Of a DNA stretch of 64,000 bases, positions 1-9,372 are shown piece after piece (position 1 is the stretch's first letter; each line of letters begins with the position of its first letter). A program made the position numbers and the translations under genes. The notes under the pieces were generated by a model. It was not told the DNA's origin. It did not search any database and was given only the letters and a program-made list of their open reading frames with translations. Source of the DNA: Pelosinus fermentans JBW45 (GTDB taxonomy: Bacteria > Bacillota > Negativicutes > DSM-13327); contig NZ_CP010978.1 of NCBI RefSeq assembly GCF_000271665.2, forward strand, positions 838,501-902,500, given 5' to 3'.

Positions 1-2
1 TG

Positions 3-248
3 CATTCATGCATTGCGGCACTTTCGTTGTCTGTACCGACCATTGGACTTGCTTATAGCTACAAATTTGAAGGTACTTTTAGAATGTTTGAACAATCAGA
101 TTATGTTATGGATATTGATAATTTGCAACCAAGTAACATTGATTCAGTTGTATCAAAGATTCTTTCGAAAATAAGCAACTCAGCGGTCATTAAGCAAAGT
201 TTGATAAAAAATAATATTGAAAGGAATTATACAGTTGTTGAGCAATAA
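3..248 (+). CDS. Polysaccharide pyruvyl transferase, C-terminal fragment (cut by window start)
   Basis: The open frame enters from the window edge and ends at 248. The visible part contains a His-Ser-Cys-Ile-Ala-Ala stretch followed by Pro-Thr-Ile-Gly-Leu-Ala-Tyr and a Lys. This is the usual C-terminal 'H-x-x-x-A-L...G-V-P...Y...K' block of the WcaK/CsaB pyruvyl transferase family, which puts ketal pyruvate on exopolysaccharide sugars using phosphoenolpyruvate. The following F420H2-dehydrogenase-like gene is a common partner of such transferases in polysaccharide clusters, which supports the call. Only about 80 residues are visible, so the family call is good but not certain. Confidence 0.65.
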   Translation, partial: HSCIAALSLSVPTIGLAYSYKFEGTFRMFEQSDYVMDIDNLQPSNIDSVVSKILSKISNSAVIKQSLIKNNIERNYTVVEQ

Positions 249-1449
249 TGTGAGTAAAGTAAATAAGACCAGGCTGTGCCATGGCTGTGGTGTCTGTTTT
301 TCAGTTTGTCCAGCTGAAGCTATTATCATGAAAAATGACGGTCTTAATAATTACCCATCTATTGATGAACGTAAATGCACTTCTTGTGGTCTGTGTTTGC
401 AAGTATGTTCAGGCATAAATATTAATTGTGAACGCAGCATGTCTTTTAAGCAATTAGATTGTGAAGAAAAGTATTACATGGGGTATTCTGATAATAGTGA
501 GCTAAGAGAAAAAGCTGCTTCAGGTGGTGTAATAACTCAGATACTAACTAGCTTGATGTCTAGCGGTGAAATTGAAGGAGCTGTTATTGCAACTCATGGA
601 AATCAGTTAGAGCAAATAAACGCTGTTTTAGTGGAAGACGTTGAGCAAATAAAAGGTTGTTCATCAACAATATACTATCCGGTATCTAGTTGTGCTGTAC
701 TTAAAAAGTTATCGCCTTCAAAGCGATATGTATTTGTTGGAAAGGGATGTGATTTAGATTCCTTAAGCAGGTTACAGAAAGTTCACCCTTGGTTATCTAA
801 GTCAATTCATGCAAAGGTTGGATTAATGTGTCATCATACCCCATATGCAAAGGCCACAGTAGAGTTACTTAAATCCCACGGATTTGATGACGTAAATAAA
901 TGTAGTATTAGGTATCGGGAGAATGGATGGCCTGGGAAGACAGCAATTTCGGATGGGAACAGAGAAGTTCGATTAGAGTATAGCCAATCTTGGGGAAAAC
1001 ATTTAGGGTTATCAAGGAATATGCCTTTTCGATGTATGTGCTGCACAAATGGGATGGCTGGGCATGCCGATATTGTTGTCGGGGATGCTTGGAAACTGAA
1101 ACAGAGCAATGATAATTCTGTAAAGGGAACCTCACTTATAGTATGTAGAACTCAGAATGGTGAAAGTATCTTAAAAAGGTTCAATACTTCTGGACAGCTG
1201 CATTTAGATGAAGTGAAGTATGGTTTTGTTACTGAATGTCAGTCTAATCTCATTGCTAAGAATGCAAAAGCAAGTTATTGTCTGCTGCTCCTAAGACTAC
1301 TAAATAGCAACGTGAATTTTGAAAGTTCTTTTAGTCAACAATGCAGCAACATCCGACCGCGGGACTTTTTTACCATAAGAGGGATAAAAAATCAGCTTTC
1401 GGCAATTAAGGCAATTTATATGTATAAGATTGGGAAATTTGACTGCTAG
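235..1449 (+). CDS. Coenzyme F420 hydrogenase/dehydrogenase beta-subunit-like Fe-S protein (polysaccharide cluster type)
   Basis: The N-terminal 60 residues hold two CxxCxxCxxxCP-type motifs (CHGCGVCFSVCP and CTSCGLCLQVC), so two [4Fe-4S] clusters are expected. The rest matches the FrhB N- and C-terminal domain layout: 'ASGG' near residue 100, GKGCD near 175 and a Cys-rich RCMCCTNGMAGHADI segment near 270. At about 400 aa the length fits the family. The start is uncertain: an AAGGA at 220-225 suits TTG 235 or 238, and GTG 250 is also possible; the frame stays open to 217. It overlaps or abuts the pyruvyl transferase. These proteins recur beside pyruvyl transferases in capsule and EPS loci. 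Their substrate there is not known, and no F420 use should be assumed. Confidence 0.75.
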   Translation: MLSNNVSKVNKTRLCHGCGVCFSVCPAEAIIMKNDGLNNYPSIDERKCTSCGLCLQVCSGININCERSMSFKQLDCEEKYYMGYSDNSELREKAASGGVITQILTSLMSSGEIEGAVIATHGNQLEQINAVLVEDVEQIKGCSSTIYYPVSSCAVLKKLSPSKRYVFVGKGCDLDSLSRLQKVHPWLSKSIHAKVGLMCHHTPYAKATVELLKSHGFDDVNKCSIRYRENGWPGKTAISDGNREVRLEYSQSWGKHLGLSRNMPFRCMCCTNGMAGHADIVVGDAWKLKQSNDNSVKGTSLIVCRTQNGESILKRFNTSGQLHLDEVKYGFVTECQSNLIAKNAKASYCLLLLRLLNSNVNFESSFSQQCSNIRPRDFFTIRGIKNQLSAIKAIYMYKIGKFDC

Positions 1450-1466
1450 AATAAGGGGGGAAAACG

Positions 1467-2354
1467 TTGGATAAAGTGGGAGTAGTAGTTTTGAACTATA
1501 TTAATTATACCGACACAATTCAATGTGTGAATTATCTTTGTGCTCAAAGTGGAGTTGAATTAGAGATCGTCGTAGTGGACAATAACTCTCCTAATTCTTC
1601 TTATGAAATTATCACTCAAGCATTTTCACATCAGAATATTGATATTATTATAAACACTGAGAATGATGGTTATGCAAAAGGTAATAATTTAGGTCTTAGG
1701 ATTTTATGTGGGAGAGATGTAGACTGGTTACTAATAGTAAATCCAGATACTTACTTTACCGACAAATATGCTATTAAGGATATGATTAAACAAGCTGTTG
1801 GTCTAGTAGATGCCGGTATTATTGGTCCCAGAGTGGTGAAGGAAAATGGACGAACAATTATGCCATATTTTAACCAGCCTAATTTACTAAACCTGCTTTT
1901 CGAAGATTATGTCAGAATGCTGTTATATCCAGTGTGGTATATTGTTGAAAAATATATTAAGAGACCGTTTAAAGTGTTCCGAGTACATGGCTGTTGTATG
2001 CTTGGTCCTACAAAAGTCTGGCAACAGGCGGGATTCTTAGATGAGAACACTTTCTTGTACTGGGAGGAAACCATTTTTTCGTATAGGGTAAAGCTGCTAG
2101 GGTATAAGACGTATTATGTTCCTAATGTTGAGCTTGTTCACTGTCATGATATAAGATTGTCAGATTTGAGTACTACAAAACTTAGATTTGAGTTGGAAAG
2201 CCTCAATCACTTTTTGCTAGCCTACATGAGATATGGAGCTTTTGCAAGGAAACTTGTTAAGCTCGTTAGGCTTACCGGGTATAGTATAAGGAGTTATGCT
2301 GCGTTTCTGGTTTCACGGTTATTAAGCAATATATCTATACGAAAGGCGCAATAA
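1467..2354 (+). CDS. Family 2 glycosyltransferase
   Basis: A GT-A fold is visible: an N-terminal VGVVVLNYIN strand, VVVDNNSPN at about residue 35, an NDGYAKGNNLG segment near 65 and NPDT as the metal-binding acidic motif near 92. A later HGCCMLG...GFLDENTFLYWEE block is typical of rhamnosyl/galactofuranosyl-type GT2 enzymes of polysaccharide assembly. Start is TTG 1467 behind a strong AAGGGGGG. It lies in a same-strand run with the Wzy-like protein and a GT4 enzyme, so it probably adds one sugar of the repeat unit on the cytoplasmic membrane face. The sugar cannot be read from sequence. Confidence 0.85.
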   Translation: MDKVGVVVLNYINYTDTIQCVNYLCAQSGVELEIVVVDNNSPNSSYEIITQAFSHQNIDIIINTENDGYAKGNNLGLRILCGRDVDWLLIVNPDTYFTDKYAIKDMIKQAVGLVDAGIIGPRVVKENGRTIMPYFNQPNLLNLLFEDYVRMLLYPVWYIVEKYIKRPFKVFRVHGCCMLGPTKVWQQAGFLDENTFLYWEETIFSYRVKLLGYKTYYVPNVELVHCHDIRLSDLSTTKLRFELESLNHFLLAYMRYGAFARKLVKLVRLTGYSIRSYAAFLVSRLLSNISIRKAQ

Positions 2355-2357
2355 GAT

Positions 2358-3587
2358 ATGCTATTATCAATTGTTGGTGACTTAAAAAGATGGAATTTTT
2401 CAGAGTTGTGTTTAGGTTTCTACCTATTATTTTTATTTATCCTTAGAGAAGAAGTATTTCAAATTACAAGTATAATCGAGTATTCAACTCCTCAATATAT
2501 TTATTACGACTGGTTTAAGTTCGCAGTTAGTTATTTGTTTGCCCCCATTTTATTTTGGTTTATAGTAAGAATTTGCCTACTGCGCGAAATTAAATATTTA
2601 ACTTTAAAGGTTATTGTGTTTTGGAGCTTGTTGTTAATTGTTAACTATCTGAAGGCATATGTTATAGGGGATTATTTTTCTAGTGAATTAATTATTCTAC
2701 AGTCGATTAGTATAGTTGCAATAATTATAGTTATTGAAACGTTTAGAATGGATAGTTTGAAACAATTATGGGAGTATGGTGTTTATATTCATCTTGCAGG
2801 CCTTTGGATAAATATTCTATTTAATCTAACAAAAATTAGCAATCGATTTAATGCACAGAATATGGATGTAGGTGGAACGGGACTATTATTAACGATTTTT
2901 ATCATCTATTTATGGTTCGTTAAAAGAGAGCGAGGCGTATTTAAAAGCCTGTTTTTTATACTTTCTATTTTCTTCACTGGTTCGCGGATTGGACTCTTAA
3001 TTATTGCTGTAATAGTCTCTATATTATTTGCTAGTAGTGCTCGTACAGAGAAATATACATACAAATCAATACTGTATGTGATATTTTCTATTACTGTTCT
3101 TATTGTTGCAATAGCAGGTTCAGCAGACCTCTTACTTAACAATGAAATGGTGGTAAGAAACTTAAGTACTTTTTCGTTGGATTTTTATCAAGATCAAGAC
3201 GAATCAGCTCAAGGGAGATTATTATCTCTTATTACTGGCTTTGAAGTTATAAAACAACACCCATTCGGTGTCTATAATAGTGCGTATTCACTGCAATATG
3301 TAATGCAGGAAACCGGTTACCCAACATTTGCTCATAGCACAGTGGTATCACTCTATATAGTTTGGGGTCCCTTCGCAATGTTTATGTACTATGCACTTAC
3401 TAAGTTAATAGTAAGGCTGAAACGTAATAAAAGTAATTATTTTCCTGTAATTATGGCCTTAGTAGTTATGTTCATCAGCACAGGGGGTCCAATGGTTAAC
3501 TGGAAAATTAATTGGTTTCAGGCAATTATATGTTATCTTTCGTATAAATCGTTAATTAATGGTAGAACAAATCAATTGCCAAATTAA
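2358..3587 (+). CDS. Multi-spanning membrane protein, O-antigen/EPS polymerase (Wzy)-like
   Basis: 409 aa with about ten hydrophobic segments, starting near residues 15-30 and 50-70. A larger hydrophilic loop near residues 270-315 (from NNEMVVRNLS to about YNSAYSLQYV) precedes a last group of helices, as in Wzy/WaaL-type proteins. 'TGSRIGLL' near residue 210 resembles the conserved Ser-Arg stretch of the O-antigen ligase/polymerase superfamily. It starts only 4 nt after the preceding glycosyltransferase and is followed by another. Context and topology support polymerisation of exopolysaccharide repeat units at the outer face of the inner membrane. These proteins are too divergent to separate polymerase from ligase by eye. 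Confidence 0.65.
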   Translation: MLLSIVGDLKRWNFSELCLGFYLLFLFILREEVFQITSIIEYSTPQYIYYDWFKFAVSYLFAPILFWFIVRICLLREIKYLTLKVIVFWSLLLIVNYLKAYVIGDYFSSELIILQSISIVAIIIVIETFRMDSLKQLWEYGVYIHLAGLWINILFNLTKISNRFNAQNMDVGGTGLLLTIFIIYLWFVKRERGVFKSLFFILSIFFTGSRIGLLIIAVIVSILFASSARTEKYTYKSILYVIFSITVLIVAIAGSADLLLNNEMVVRNLSTFSLDFYQDQDESAQGRLLSLITGFEVIKQHPFGVYNSAYSLQYVMQETGYPTFAHSTVVSLYIVWGPFAMFMYYALTKLIVRLKRNKSNYFPVIMALVVMFISTGGPMVNWKINWFQAIICYLSYKSLINGRTNQLPN

Positions 3588-3634
3588 TTACGTATTGATA
3601 AGCAATTGCAATTTTAAAAAGGAGTATTACTATA

Positions 3635-4732
3635 TTGAAAGTTTTATTAGTTGGCTTTAAATTAAGCGTGGGGATTGAACCCTATCTCAACATTATAGCT
3701 AAAAATTTGCAAGCGAAGCGTATCGAAATAAAGCTATGTATTGAGAAGAGAGTTGCTGATAAATGTAAAGACGGATATGGTATTGGATTAGGTGGTAATT
3801 CGGTTCAAATGCTAAAAGATACTTTAAACGTGCTAAATTATTTTAATTATGCAAAATTGCTAATTCATGAAAAGCCTACTGTAGTATTCTTTGTATCGTC
3901 GCATCCTCTGAACTCTATCGCGATATTAATAACGCGAATATTTGGCTCTAGAGCCACTATTGTATCGCAGATACACGATCCGCTACCACATAGTGGAACA
4001 AGTTATGGAATCTTCATACTTATATCACAAATACTTCAGTGTTGGATTAGTGATAAAATTATTGTCGCCGGAAAAAAATTAAAGGAAAATATAAAGAAGT
4101 ATTACTTATGTTCGGAAAACAAGATTCATGTTATGCCTTTGGGTACCTTTAGAGAGGAACGAAGTAATAGTGAGGAACATACTGAAGAGAAAATATATAT
4201 TCCCACACTAGGACGAATCGAAGACTATAAAGGGATAGATGTATTCCTTAAGTCTGCAGGTATTATTCTTCACATGATGAAGGATAAGGGGATAAATTAT
4301 AAATTTTTGATTGCAGGTTCTGGTGATTTACAAAAGTATAGCAATTTAATAGAGAAAATACCCCCCAAATATCTAGAAATAAAGAACTATATCATCTCCG
4401 ATGAAGAGTTTGATGATATTTTAAAAAAATCGTATGTTTGTGTACTGCCATACAAAGATGGAACCCAATCTGGAACGACTGCAATTTCTTACTATAATGC
4501 GTGTCCAGTAATAGTAAGTAATGTTGGGAGCTTACCTGAATATGTACAAAGCGGGGAAACCGGGTATGTTGTTGAGCCAAATAATCCTGAGCAACTTGCA
4601 GAAAAGATTACATTACTATTGGAAAATAACAATCTCCAGAAAAAATTAGCAATTCAATCGTATTCATACTACAAAGAAAATTTTAGGTGGTCTAATATAA
4701 CAAAGACTCTGGTTAGTGTTTTTAAAGAATAG
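3635..4732 (+). CDS. Family 4 (GT-B) glycosyltransferase
   Basis: 365 aa with the two-domain GT-B plan. The N-terminal part has QIHDPLPHSG near residue 112. The C-terminal nucleotide-binding domain has LGRIEDYKGID near 190, 'FLIAGSGDL' near 225, 'PYKDGTQSGTTAISYY' near 272 and VGSLPEYV near 298, followed by 'GETGYVVEPN'. The start is TTG 3635, chosen because AAAAAGGAG lies about 10 nt upstream. It closes the glycosyltransferase group before the nucleotide-sugar genes and probably acts in exopolysaccharide assembly. Donor and acceptor are unknown. Confidence 0.85.
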   Translation: MKVLLVGFKLSVGIEPYLNIIAKNLQAKRIEIKLCIEKRVADKCKDGYGIGLGGNSVQMLKDTLNVLNYFNYAKLLIHEKPTVVFFVSSHPLNSIAILITRIFGSRATIVSQIHDPLPHSGTSYGIFILISQILQCWISDKIIVAGKKLKENIKKYYLCSENKIHVMPLGTFREERSNSEEHTEEKIYIPTLGRIEDYKGIDVFLKSAGIILHMMKDKGINYKFLIAGSGDLQKYSNLIEKIPPKYLEIKNYIISDEEFDDILKKSYVCVLPYKDGTQSGTTAISYYNACPVIVSNVGSLPEYVQSGETGYVVEPNNPEQLAEKITLLLENNNLQKKLAIQSYSYYKENFRWSNITKTLVSVFKE

Positions 4733-4804
4733 ATTATTGTATGAACATGTACCTGTTGTCGAAGTCCAATAGCAGTAAATAAATTATAAGAGAGGGAAAA
4801 TAGC

Positions 4805-5866
4805 ATGAAAACCATTTTTGTTACAGGTGGCGCCGGTTTTATAGGTAGTAATTTCATTCATGAGGTCTTACAGAAGCAGGCTATAAAAATCATTAACTTA
4901 GATAAGCTAACCTATGCGGGAAATTTGGATTCATTACGGGACGTTGAGAATGACCCGTACTATACCTTTATTCATGGTGATATTTGCGATAAAAAGTTAG
5001 TTGAAGAAATATTGGCGGATTATCAGCCTATTGCTATTGTGCATTTTGCAGCAGAGTCCCATGTTGATCGTTCGATTGACGGTCCGTCTGAGTTTATTCA
5101 TACAAATATTAATGGTACTTTTTCTCTCCTGGAGGCAGCTAGAGCATATTGGTGCGATTTGGCCAGAGAAAGGAAATTGCATTTCCGTTTTTTACACGTT
5201 TCAACAGATGAGGTATATGGTACATTGGGCGAAACTGGATATTTTACCGAAGAAACACCTTATGCCCCTAATTCGCCGTATTCGGCATCTAAGGCTTCTT
5301 CAGATCATCTTGTAAGAGCTTATCACCATACTTATGGATTGCCGGTATTGATGACTAATTGTTCGAATAATTATGGACCGTTTCAATTTCCAGAGAAGTT
5401 GATTCCTTTAATGATATTAAATGCTTTGGAGGGTAAGCCTTTACCAGTGTATGGCACGGGACAGAATGTGCGGGACTGGTTGTATGTAAAAGATCATTGT
5501 CGGGCAATTTTAACTGTGCTAGAAAAAGGGATACCCGGTGAAAGATACAATATTGGTGGACATAATGAAAAAGCCAATTTAAGTATTGTACATACTTTAT
5601 GTGATATTCTTGATGATAAAAGTCCTCGTGCAGATGGAAAGTCATATCGTGAGCAAATTACATTTGTTACAGATCGGCTGGGGCATGATTTGCGGTATGC
5701 CATTGATGCATCTAAGATTCAGAAAGAACTGGGATGGGTACCGGTAGAAACCTTTGAAACAGGGATTATGAAAACGATAGAGTGGTATTTGGGAAACCGG
5801 GAATGGTGTCAGAGGGTGACTGATGGCAGTAATCGAATAAAACAGCTAACCAGTGAAAAATTATAA
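4805..5866 (+). CDS. rfbB: dTDP-glucose 4,6-dehydratase
   Basis: Extended SDR enzyme converting dTDP-glucose to dTDP-4-keto-6-deoxyglucose. It has the NAD-binding [10 protein letters not shown] at residues 8-17, [12 protein letters not shown] near 80, STDEVYGT with the catalytic Asp-Glu pair near 130, and '[10 protein letters not shown]' giving the Tyr-x3-Lys near 160. '[17 protein letters not shown]' and 'YVKDHCRAI' are typical RmlB motifs. Length (353 aa) is normal. GAGAGGG precedes the ATG. rfbA follows 12 nt downstream, but no rfbC or rfbD is in the window, so the product need not go to rhamnose. The FdtA/FdtB-like pair at 44.5-46 kb uses this same intermediate. Confidence 0.95.
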   Translation: MKTIFVTGGAGFIGSNFIHEVLQKQAIKIINLDKLTYAGNLDSLRDVENDPYYTFIHGDICDKKLVEEILADYQPIAIVHFAAESHVDRSIDGPSEFIHTNINGTFSLLEAARAYWCDLARERKLHFRFLHVSTDEVYGTLGETGYFTEETPYAPNSPYSASKASSDHLVRAYHHTYGLPVLMTNCSNNYGPFQFPEKLIPLMILNALEGKPLPVYGTGQNVRDWLYVKDHCRAILTVLEKGIPGERYNIGGHNEKANLSIVHTLCDILDDKSPRADGKSYREQITFVTDRLGHDLRYAIDASKIQKELGWVPVETFETGIMKTIEWYLGNREWCQRVTDGSNRIKQLTSEKL

Positions 5867-5878
5867 GGGGGAAAGGAC

Positions 5879-6754
5879 ATGGCAATAACCAAAGGAGTTA
5901 TTCTTGCTGGTGGGTCAGGCACTCGTTTATACCCAATCACAAAATCTATCAGCAAACAACTTGTGGCAGTTTATGATAAACCCATGATTTATTATCCCCT
6001 AAGTACACTTATGCTAGCTGGAATTAAAGATATTTTGATTATTAATACGCCTCATGAACAGGAATTTTTCTATCATTTACTTGGTGATGGTACGCAATGG
6101 GGGATTAATTTGTCTTATGCTGTCCAACCTAGTCCAGACGGATTAGCTCAGGCGTTTTTAATTGGGGAAAAGTTCATTGACAATGACCCTTGTGCTTTAA
6201 TCTTAGGAGATAACATCTTCTATGGGTATGGATTTAGTCAAAAATTACAGCATGCTGCTCAGCAGGATTCGGGTGCATCTATATTTGCTTATTGGGTCAA
6301 GGACCCTGAACGTTATGGGGTAGTTGAGTTTGGTACAGATGGTCGGGCTGTAAGTTTGGAAGAAAAGCCTGAAAGACCGAAATCCAGCTATGCAGTTACA
6401 GGTTTATATTTTTATGACAAAAGAGTAGTGGATTTTGCTAAGTCCTTGAAACCATCTACTAGAGGGGAATTAGAAATTACTGATTTAAATCGGTTGTATT
6501 TAGAACAGGATGCATTACGTGTTGAAACTTTGGGACGTGGGTACGCTTGGCTGGATACTGGTACTCATGATTCTTTGTTGCAAGCATCTAATTATATTGG
6601 GACAATACAGGAACGACAAGGGTTAATGGTTGCTTGTCCTGAAGAGATAGCGTATCGGATGGGGTATATTTCGCGTAGCGATTTAGTTACATTGGGTGAT
6701 GTCATGAAGAAAAATGGATATGGGAAATATTTATTGCAGTTGGCTGGGGAGTAA
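5879..6754 (+). CDS. rfbA: Glucose-1-phosphate thymidylyltransferase
   Basis: Makes dTDP-glucose from dTTP and glucose-1-phosphate. The N-terminal [13 protein letters not shown] signature at residues 9-21, the '[16 protein letters not shown]' block, 'LGDNIFYG' near 110, EEKPERPKS near 162 and '[14 protein letters not shown]' near 222 match RmlA closely. At 291 aa it is full length. It is co-transcribed with rfbB (12-nt gap, AAGGGGGAAAGG ribosome site). Together the two genes provide the dTDP-4-keto-6-deoxy sugar entry point. Confidence 0.95.
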   Translation: MAITKGVILAGGSGTRLYPITKSISKQLVAVYDKPMIYYPLSTLMLAGIKDILIINTPHEQEFFYHLLGDGTQWGINLSYAVQPSPDGLAQAFLIGEKFIDNDPCALILGDNIFYGYGFSQKLQHAAQQDSGASIFAYWVKDPERYGVVEFGTDGRAVSLEEKPERPKSSYAVTGLYFYDKRVVDFAKSLKPSTRGELEITDLNRLYLEQDALRVETLGRGYAWLDTGTHDSLLQASNYIGTIQERQGLMVACPEEIAYRMGYISRSDLVTLGDVMKKNGYGKYLLQLAGE

Positions 6755-6819
6755 TATATCCGAGAAAAATATGAGTCAATAAAATAGATTGTGGCTTGTG
6801 TAAAAAGGAGTGTTAGTTG

Positions 6820-7740
6820 ATGAAGATTTTAGTTACTGGCGGAGCCGGATTTATTGGCTCTCATGTAGTAGAAAAGTTGTTAATGGAAGAATGTCATGTT
6901 GTTGTTATAGATAATTTAAGCACCGGAATTAGAGGCCATGTGCCTGCAGGTGTAAAGTTTATCCAAATGGATATTTGCAGCGAAGAACTGCTAGATGTAT
7001 TTACGAAGGAACGTTTTGACGCTGTCATTCATTTGGCAGCCCAGACTATGGTACCTGTATCTCTAAATAAGCCTGACTATGATTGTCAGGTTAATCTATT
7101 GGGTACTGTTAATATATTGGAAGCATGCCGCAAAACGGGTGTGAAAAGAGTGGTGTTTTCATCTACCGCAGCGGTATATGGTGATGTAGATAATGTACCT
7201 ATCGTGGAAAGTGCGGCAACTAGACCTACTTCCTTTTATGGGTTGAGCAAGTTTAGTGTAGAAAAATATTTACAAATGTATCAGCAGATATTTGGTCTGG
7301 AATATGTAGTCCTGCGGTATGCCAATGTATATGGCGAACGTCAGGGGGATGGAGGGGAAGGCGGAGTTATTAGCATTTTCACTCGTAAAATTAATCAAAA
7401 TGAAGTTTTGAGTGTATATGGTAATGGTGATCAGTCTCGTGATTTTATCTATGCCGGTGATGTGGCGGCAGCGAATTATCGGGCACTTATGACTTATCAT
7501 GTGAATGGTATATACAATATTAGTACGCAGACCGAGGTTAGTGTAAATCAGTTGATTAAAATATTGGGGCAGATTGCTGGCAGAGAAGTGCATAAACAAT
7601 ATTGTCCAGTACGAGAAGGAGATATATACCGATCAGCGCTTTCGAATCAAGCGGCACGGGAAAAGCTTGGATGGCAGTGTGAGATGCTGCTTGCAGATGG
7701 TTTAGCTCGAACGTATAGAGATATTAGAAAAGGGGTATGA
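6820..7740 (+). CDS. NAD-dependent sugar-nucleotide epimerase (GalE-like)
   Basis: 306 aa extended [13 protein letters not shown] is at residues 8-17, 'VIDNLSTG' gives the Asp that binds the NAD ribose, 'HLAAQTMVPVS' is near 72, SSTAAVYGD near 118 and 'FYGLSKFSVEKYL' holds the catalytic Tyr-x3-Lys near 148. The layout fits UDP-glucose/UDP-GlcNAc 4-epimerases or related dehydratases; substrate cannot be fixed by eye. Start ATG 6820 is preferred over TTG 6817 because AAAAAGGAG ends 9 nt before it. The stop overlaps the next gene's start region by 4 nt, so the two are translationally coupled. Confidence 0.85.
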   Translation: MKILVTGGAGFIGSHVVEKLLMEECHVVVIDNLSTGIRGHVPAGVKFIQMDICSEELLDVFTKERFDAVIHLAAQTMVPVSLNKPDYDCQVNLLGTVNILEACRKTGVKRVVFSSTAAVYGDVDNVPIVESAATRPTSFYGLSKFSVEKYLQMYQQIFGLEYVVLRYANVYGERQGDGGEGGVISIFTRKINQNEVLSVYGNGDQSRDFIYAGDVAAANYRALMTYHVNGIYNISTQTEVSVNQLIKILGQIAGREVHKQYCPVREGDIYRSALSNQAAREKLGWQCEMLLADGLARTYRDIRKGV

Positions 7741-9113
7741 CCTTGAAAATAATAATTCTAGCAGGTGGCGGTGGTACACGGCTATTTCCACTGTCCCGCA
7801 CTTGTTTTCCTAAGCAATTTATGAAAATTGGCGACGAGCAATCTCTATTAGCTCAGACTGTTATGCGGTTTGTGCCAGTGGCAAAGGCGTCGGATATGGT
7901 GATTGTGACCAATCAGGAATATCTTCATTATGTTAAGGCAGAGTTAGCCGCTTGTGGCATGGAAAAAGCACATATTATATTAGAGCCTGTAGGGCGTAAT
8001 ACGGCCCCTGCGATTGCTTTGGCAACAAGTTATTGTATAGATAAATTAGGTGCGGGTGTTGAGGAAGTCATGTTTGTTACACCTTCGGATCATATTATCC
8101 GTCAAAATGATCTTTTTATACAGGCTGTTGGGCAGGCGGAGGAAATGGCTAAACGGAATCATATTGTTACTTTTGGCATTAAACCTGATAAGCCTGAAAC
8201 TGGATATGGATATATTGAAGCTGGTGAAGTTTGTGGCTGTGGCTTTGCAGTACGTTCTTTTAAAGAAAAGCCTGATGAGGTGACAGCTGAGAAGTATTTG
8301 GCAGCGGGTTCCTATTATTGGAATTCTGGTATGTTTGGCGTTACTATGGGGCAAATCATGAGAGAATTACGAATGCATCAGCCGGAGATTTATCAATTAT
8401 CAGCGACCAGTTTTGCAGATACTTTAGCTCAATTTGAAGTTATGCCTACTATTTCGATTGATTATGCGGTGGCTGAGAAGTCTGATAAAGTAGTAACGAT
8501 CCCGTTATTAGCTTATTGGAATGACATTGGCTCATGGGATGCTATTTATGACGTGATAGAGAAGGATCAGGAGGGGAATGCCGTCAAGGGAGACTGCATC
8601 CCTATTGATTGTACGAATACACTAATGTTAGGACGTAGTCGTTTGATTGCTGGTATTGGACTTGAGGACTTGCTAGTAGTGGAAACGGATGATGTTATAG
8701 TAGTAGCAAAAAAGGGGGAGTCACAGAAGGTTAAAAATCTGGTAGGCGAGCTAAAAGAACGAGGGCGGCGTGAGGTGGATGAACATACTACGTTGTATCG
8801 ACCTTGGGGAAGTACGACTGTATTGGGTGGGGGATCAGGATATAAGATGAAGCAAGTTAGAATCAATCCTGGTCACGGACTTAGTCTGCAAATGCATTAT
8901 CATCGCAGTGAACATTGGATCGTTACGAGTGGTACTGCACAGGTAACTCTGGGAGAGGAAGTCAAGATGGTTCATGAAAATGAAAGCGTATTTATTCCCA
9001 TGTCGACCAAGCACCGGTTAGAAAATCCAGGCCGAATTCCGCTGGAGATTATTGAAGTCCAAAATGGGAAATATCTTGAGGAAGATGATATTGTACGGTT
9101 TGATAGTGTGTGA
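7737..9113 (+). CDS. manC: Mannose-1-phosphate guanylyltransferase / mannose-6-phosphate isomerase (type II)
   Basis: 458 aa, the length of bifunctional type II enzymes. The N-terminal nucleotidyltransferase has LAGGGGTRLFPLSR near residue 8, FPKQFMKIG near 25, 'EPVGRNTAPAIALA' near 82 and 'FVTPSDHII' near 112. The C-terminal cupin has 'YRPWGS' near 357 and a metal-binding 'HYHRSEHWIV' near 390. The enzyme makes GDP-mannose from mannose-1-phosphate and may also isomerise fructose-6-phosphate. It overlaps the epimerase by 4 nt and is followed by a strong hairpin. The phosphomannomutase needed upstream in the pathway is the next gene. Confidence 0.93.
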   Translation: MTLKIIILAGGGGTRLFPLSRTCFPKQFMKIGDEQSLLAQTVMRFVPVAKASDMVIVTNQEYLHYVKAELAACGMEKAHIILEPVGRNTAPAIALATSYCIDKLGAGVEEVMFVTPSDHIIRQNDLFIQAVGQAEEMAKRNHIVTFGIKPDKPETGYGYIEAGEVCGCGFAVRSFKEKPDEVTAEKYLAAGSYYWNSGMFGVTMGQIMRELRMHQPEIYQLSATSFADTLAQFEVMPTISIDYAVAEKSDKVVTIPLLAYWNDIGSWDAIYDVIEKDQEGNAVKGDCIPIDCTNTLMLGRSRLIAGIGLEDLLVVETDDVIVVAKKGESQKVKNLVGELKERGRREVDEHTTLYRPWGSTTVLGGGSGYKMKQVRINPGHGLSLQMHYHRSEHWIVTSGTAQVTLGEEVKMVHENESVFIPMSTKHRLENPGRIPLEIIEVQNGKYLEEDDIVRFDSV

Positions 9114-9142
9114 AGGGAAGGTTGGAGGGGAATGGTATTATT

Positions 9143-9188
9143 GAAGAATGGTCTATGTTGACATGAATATCAACATAGACCATTCTTC
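9143..9188 (+). terminator. Long perfect hairpin after manC
   Basis: A perfect 19-bp inverted repeat (arms 9143-9161 and 9170-9188) with an 8-nt loop lies 30 nt after the manC stop. No clear U-run follows (the next bases are GTAGCAG), so it may act as an mRNA 3' end, a weak bidirectional terminator or a processing site. The remaining gap to 9372 shows no gene. Confidence 0.6.
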
Positions 9189-9372
9189 GTAGCAGCACAA
9201 ATTCCACGTTCGTTTCATCGTTGAACACAGTGCAGCATAAAAGTGTGAGAAGTTGCAATGGACATGTGTATAGCAGCAGGATAAGAATCATGATTTGGCG
9301 AAGTTGTATAACATATATTACTTTCTTTGGGAATAAAATGAAAATTGAATATGTGAAGAGGAGGGTTTTCTA

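Noticed and set aside
5001-5315. 104-codon frame inside rfbB
   Set aside because: Alternative-frame shadow of a well-conserved enzyme.
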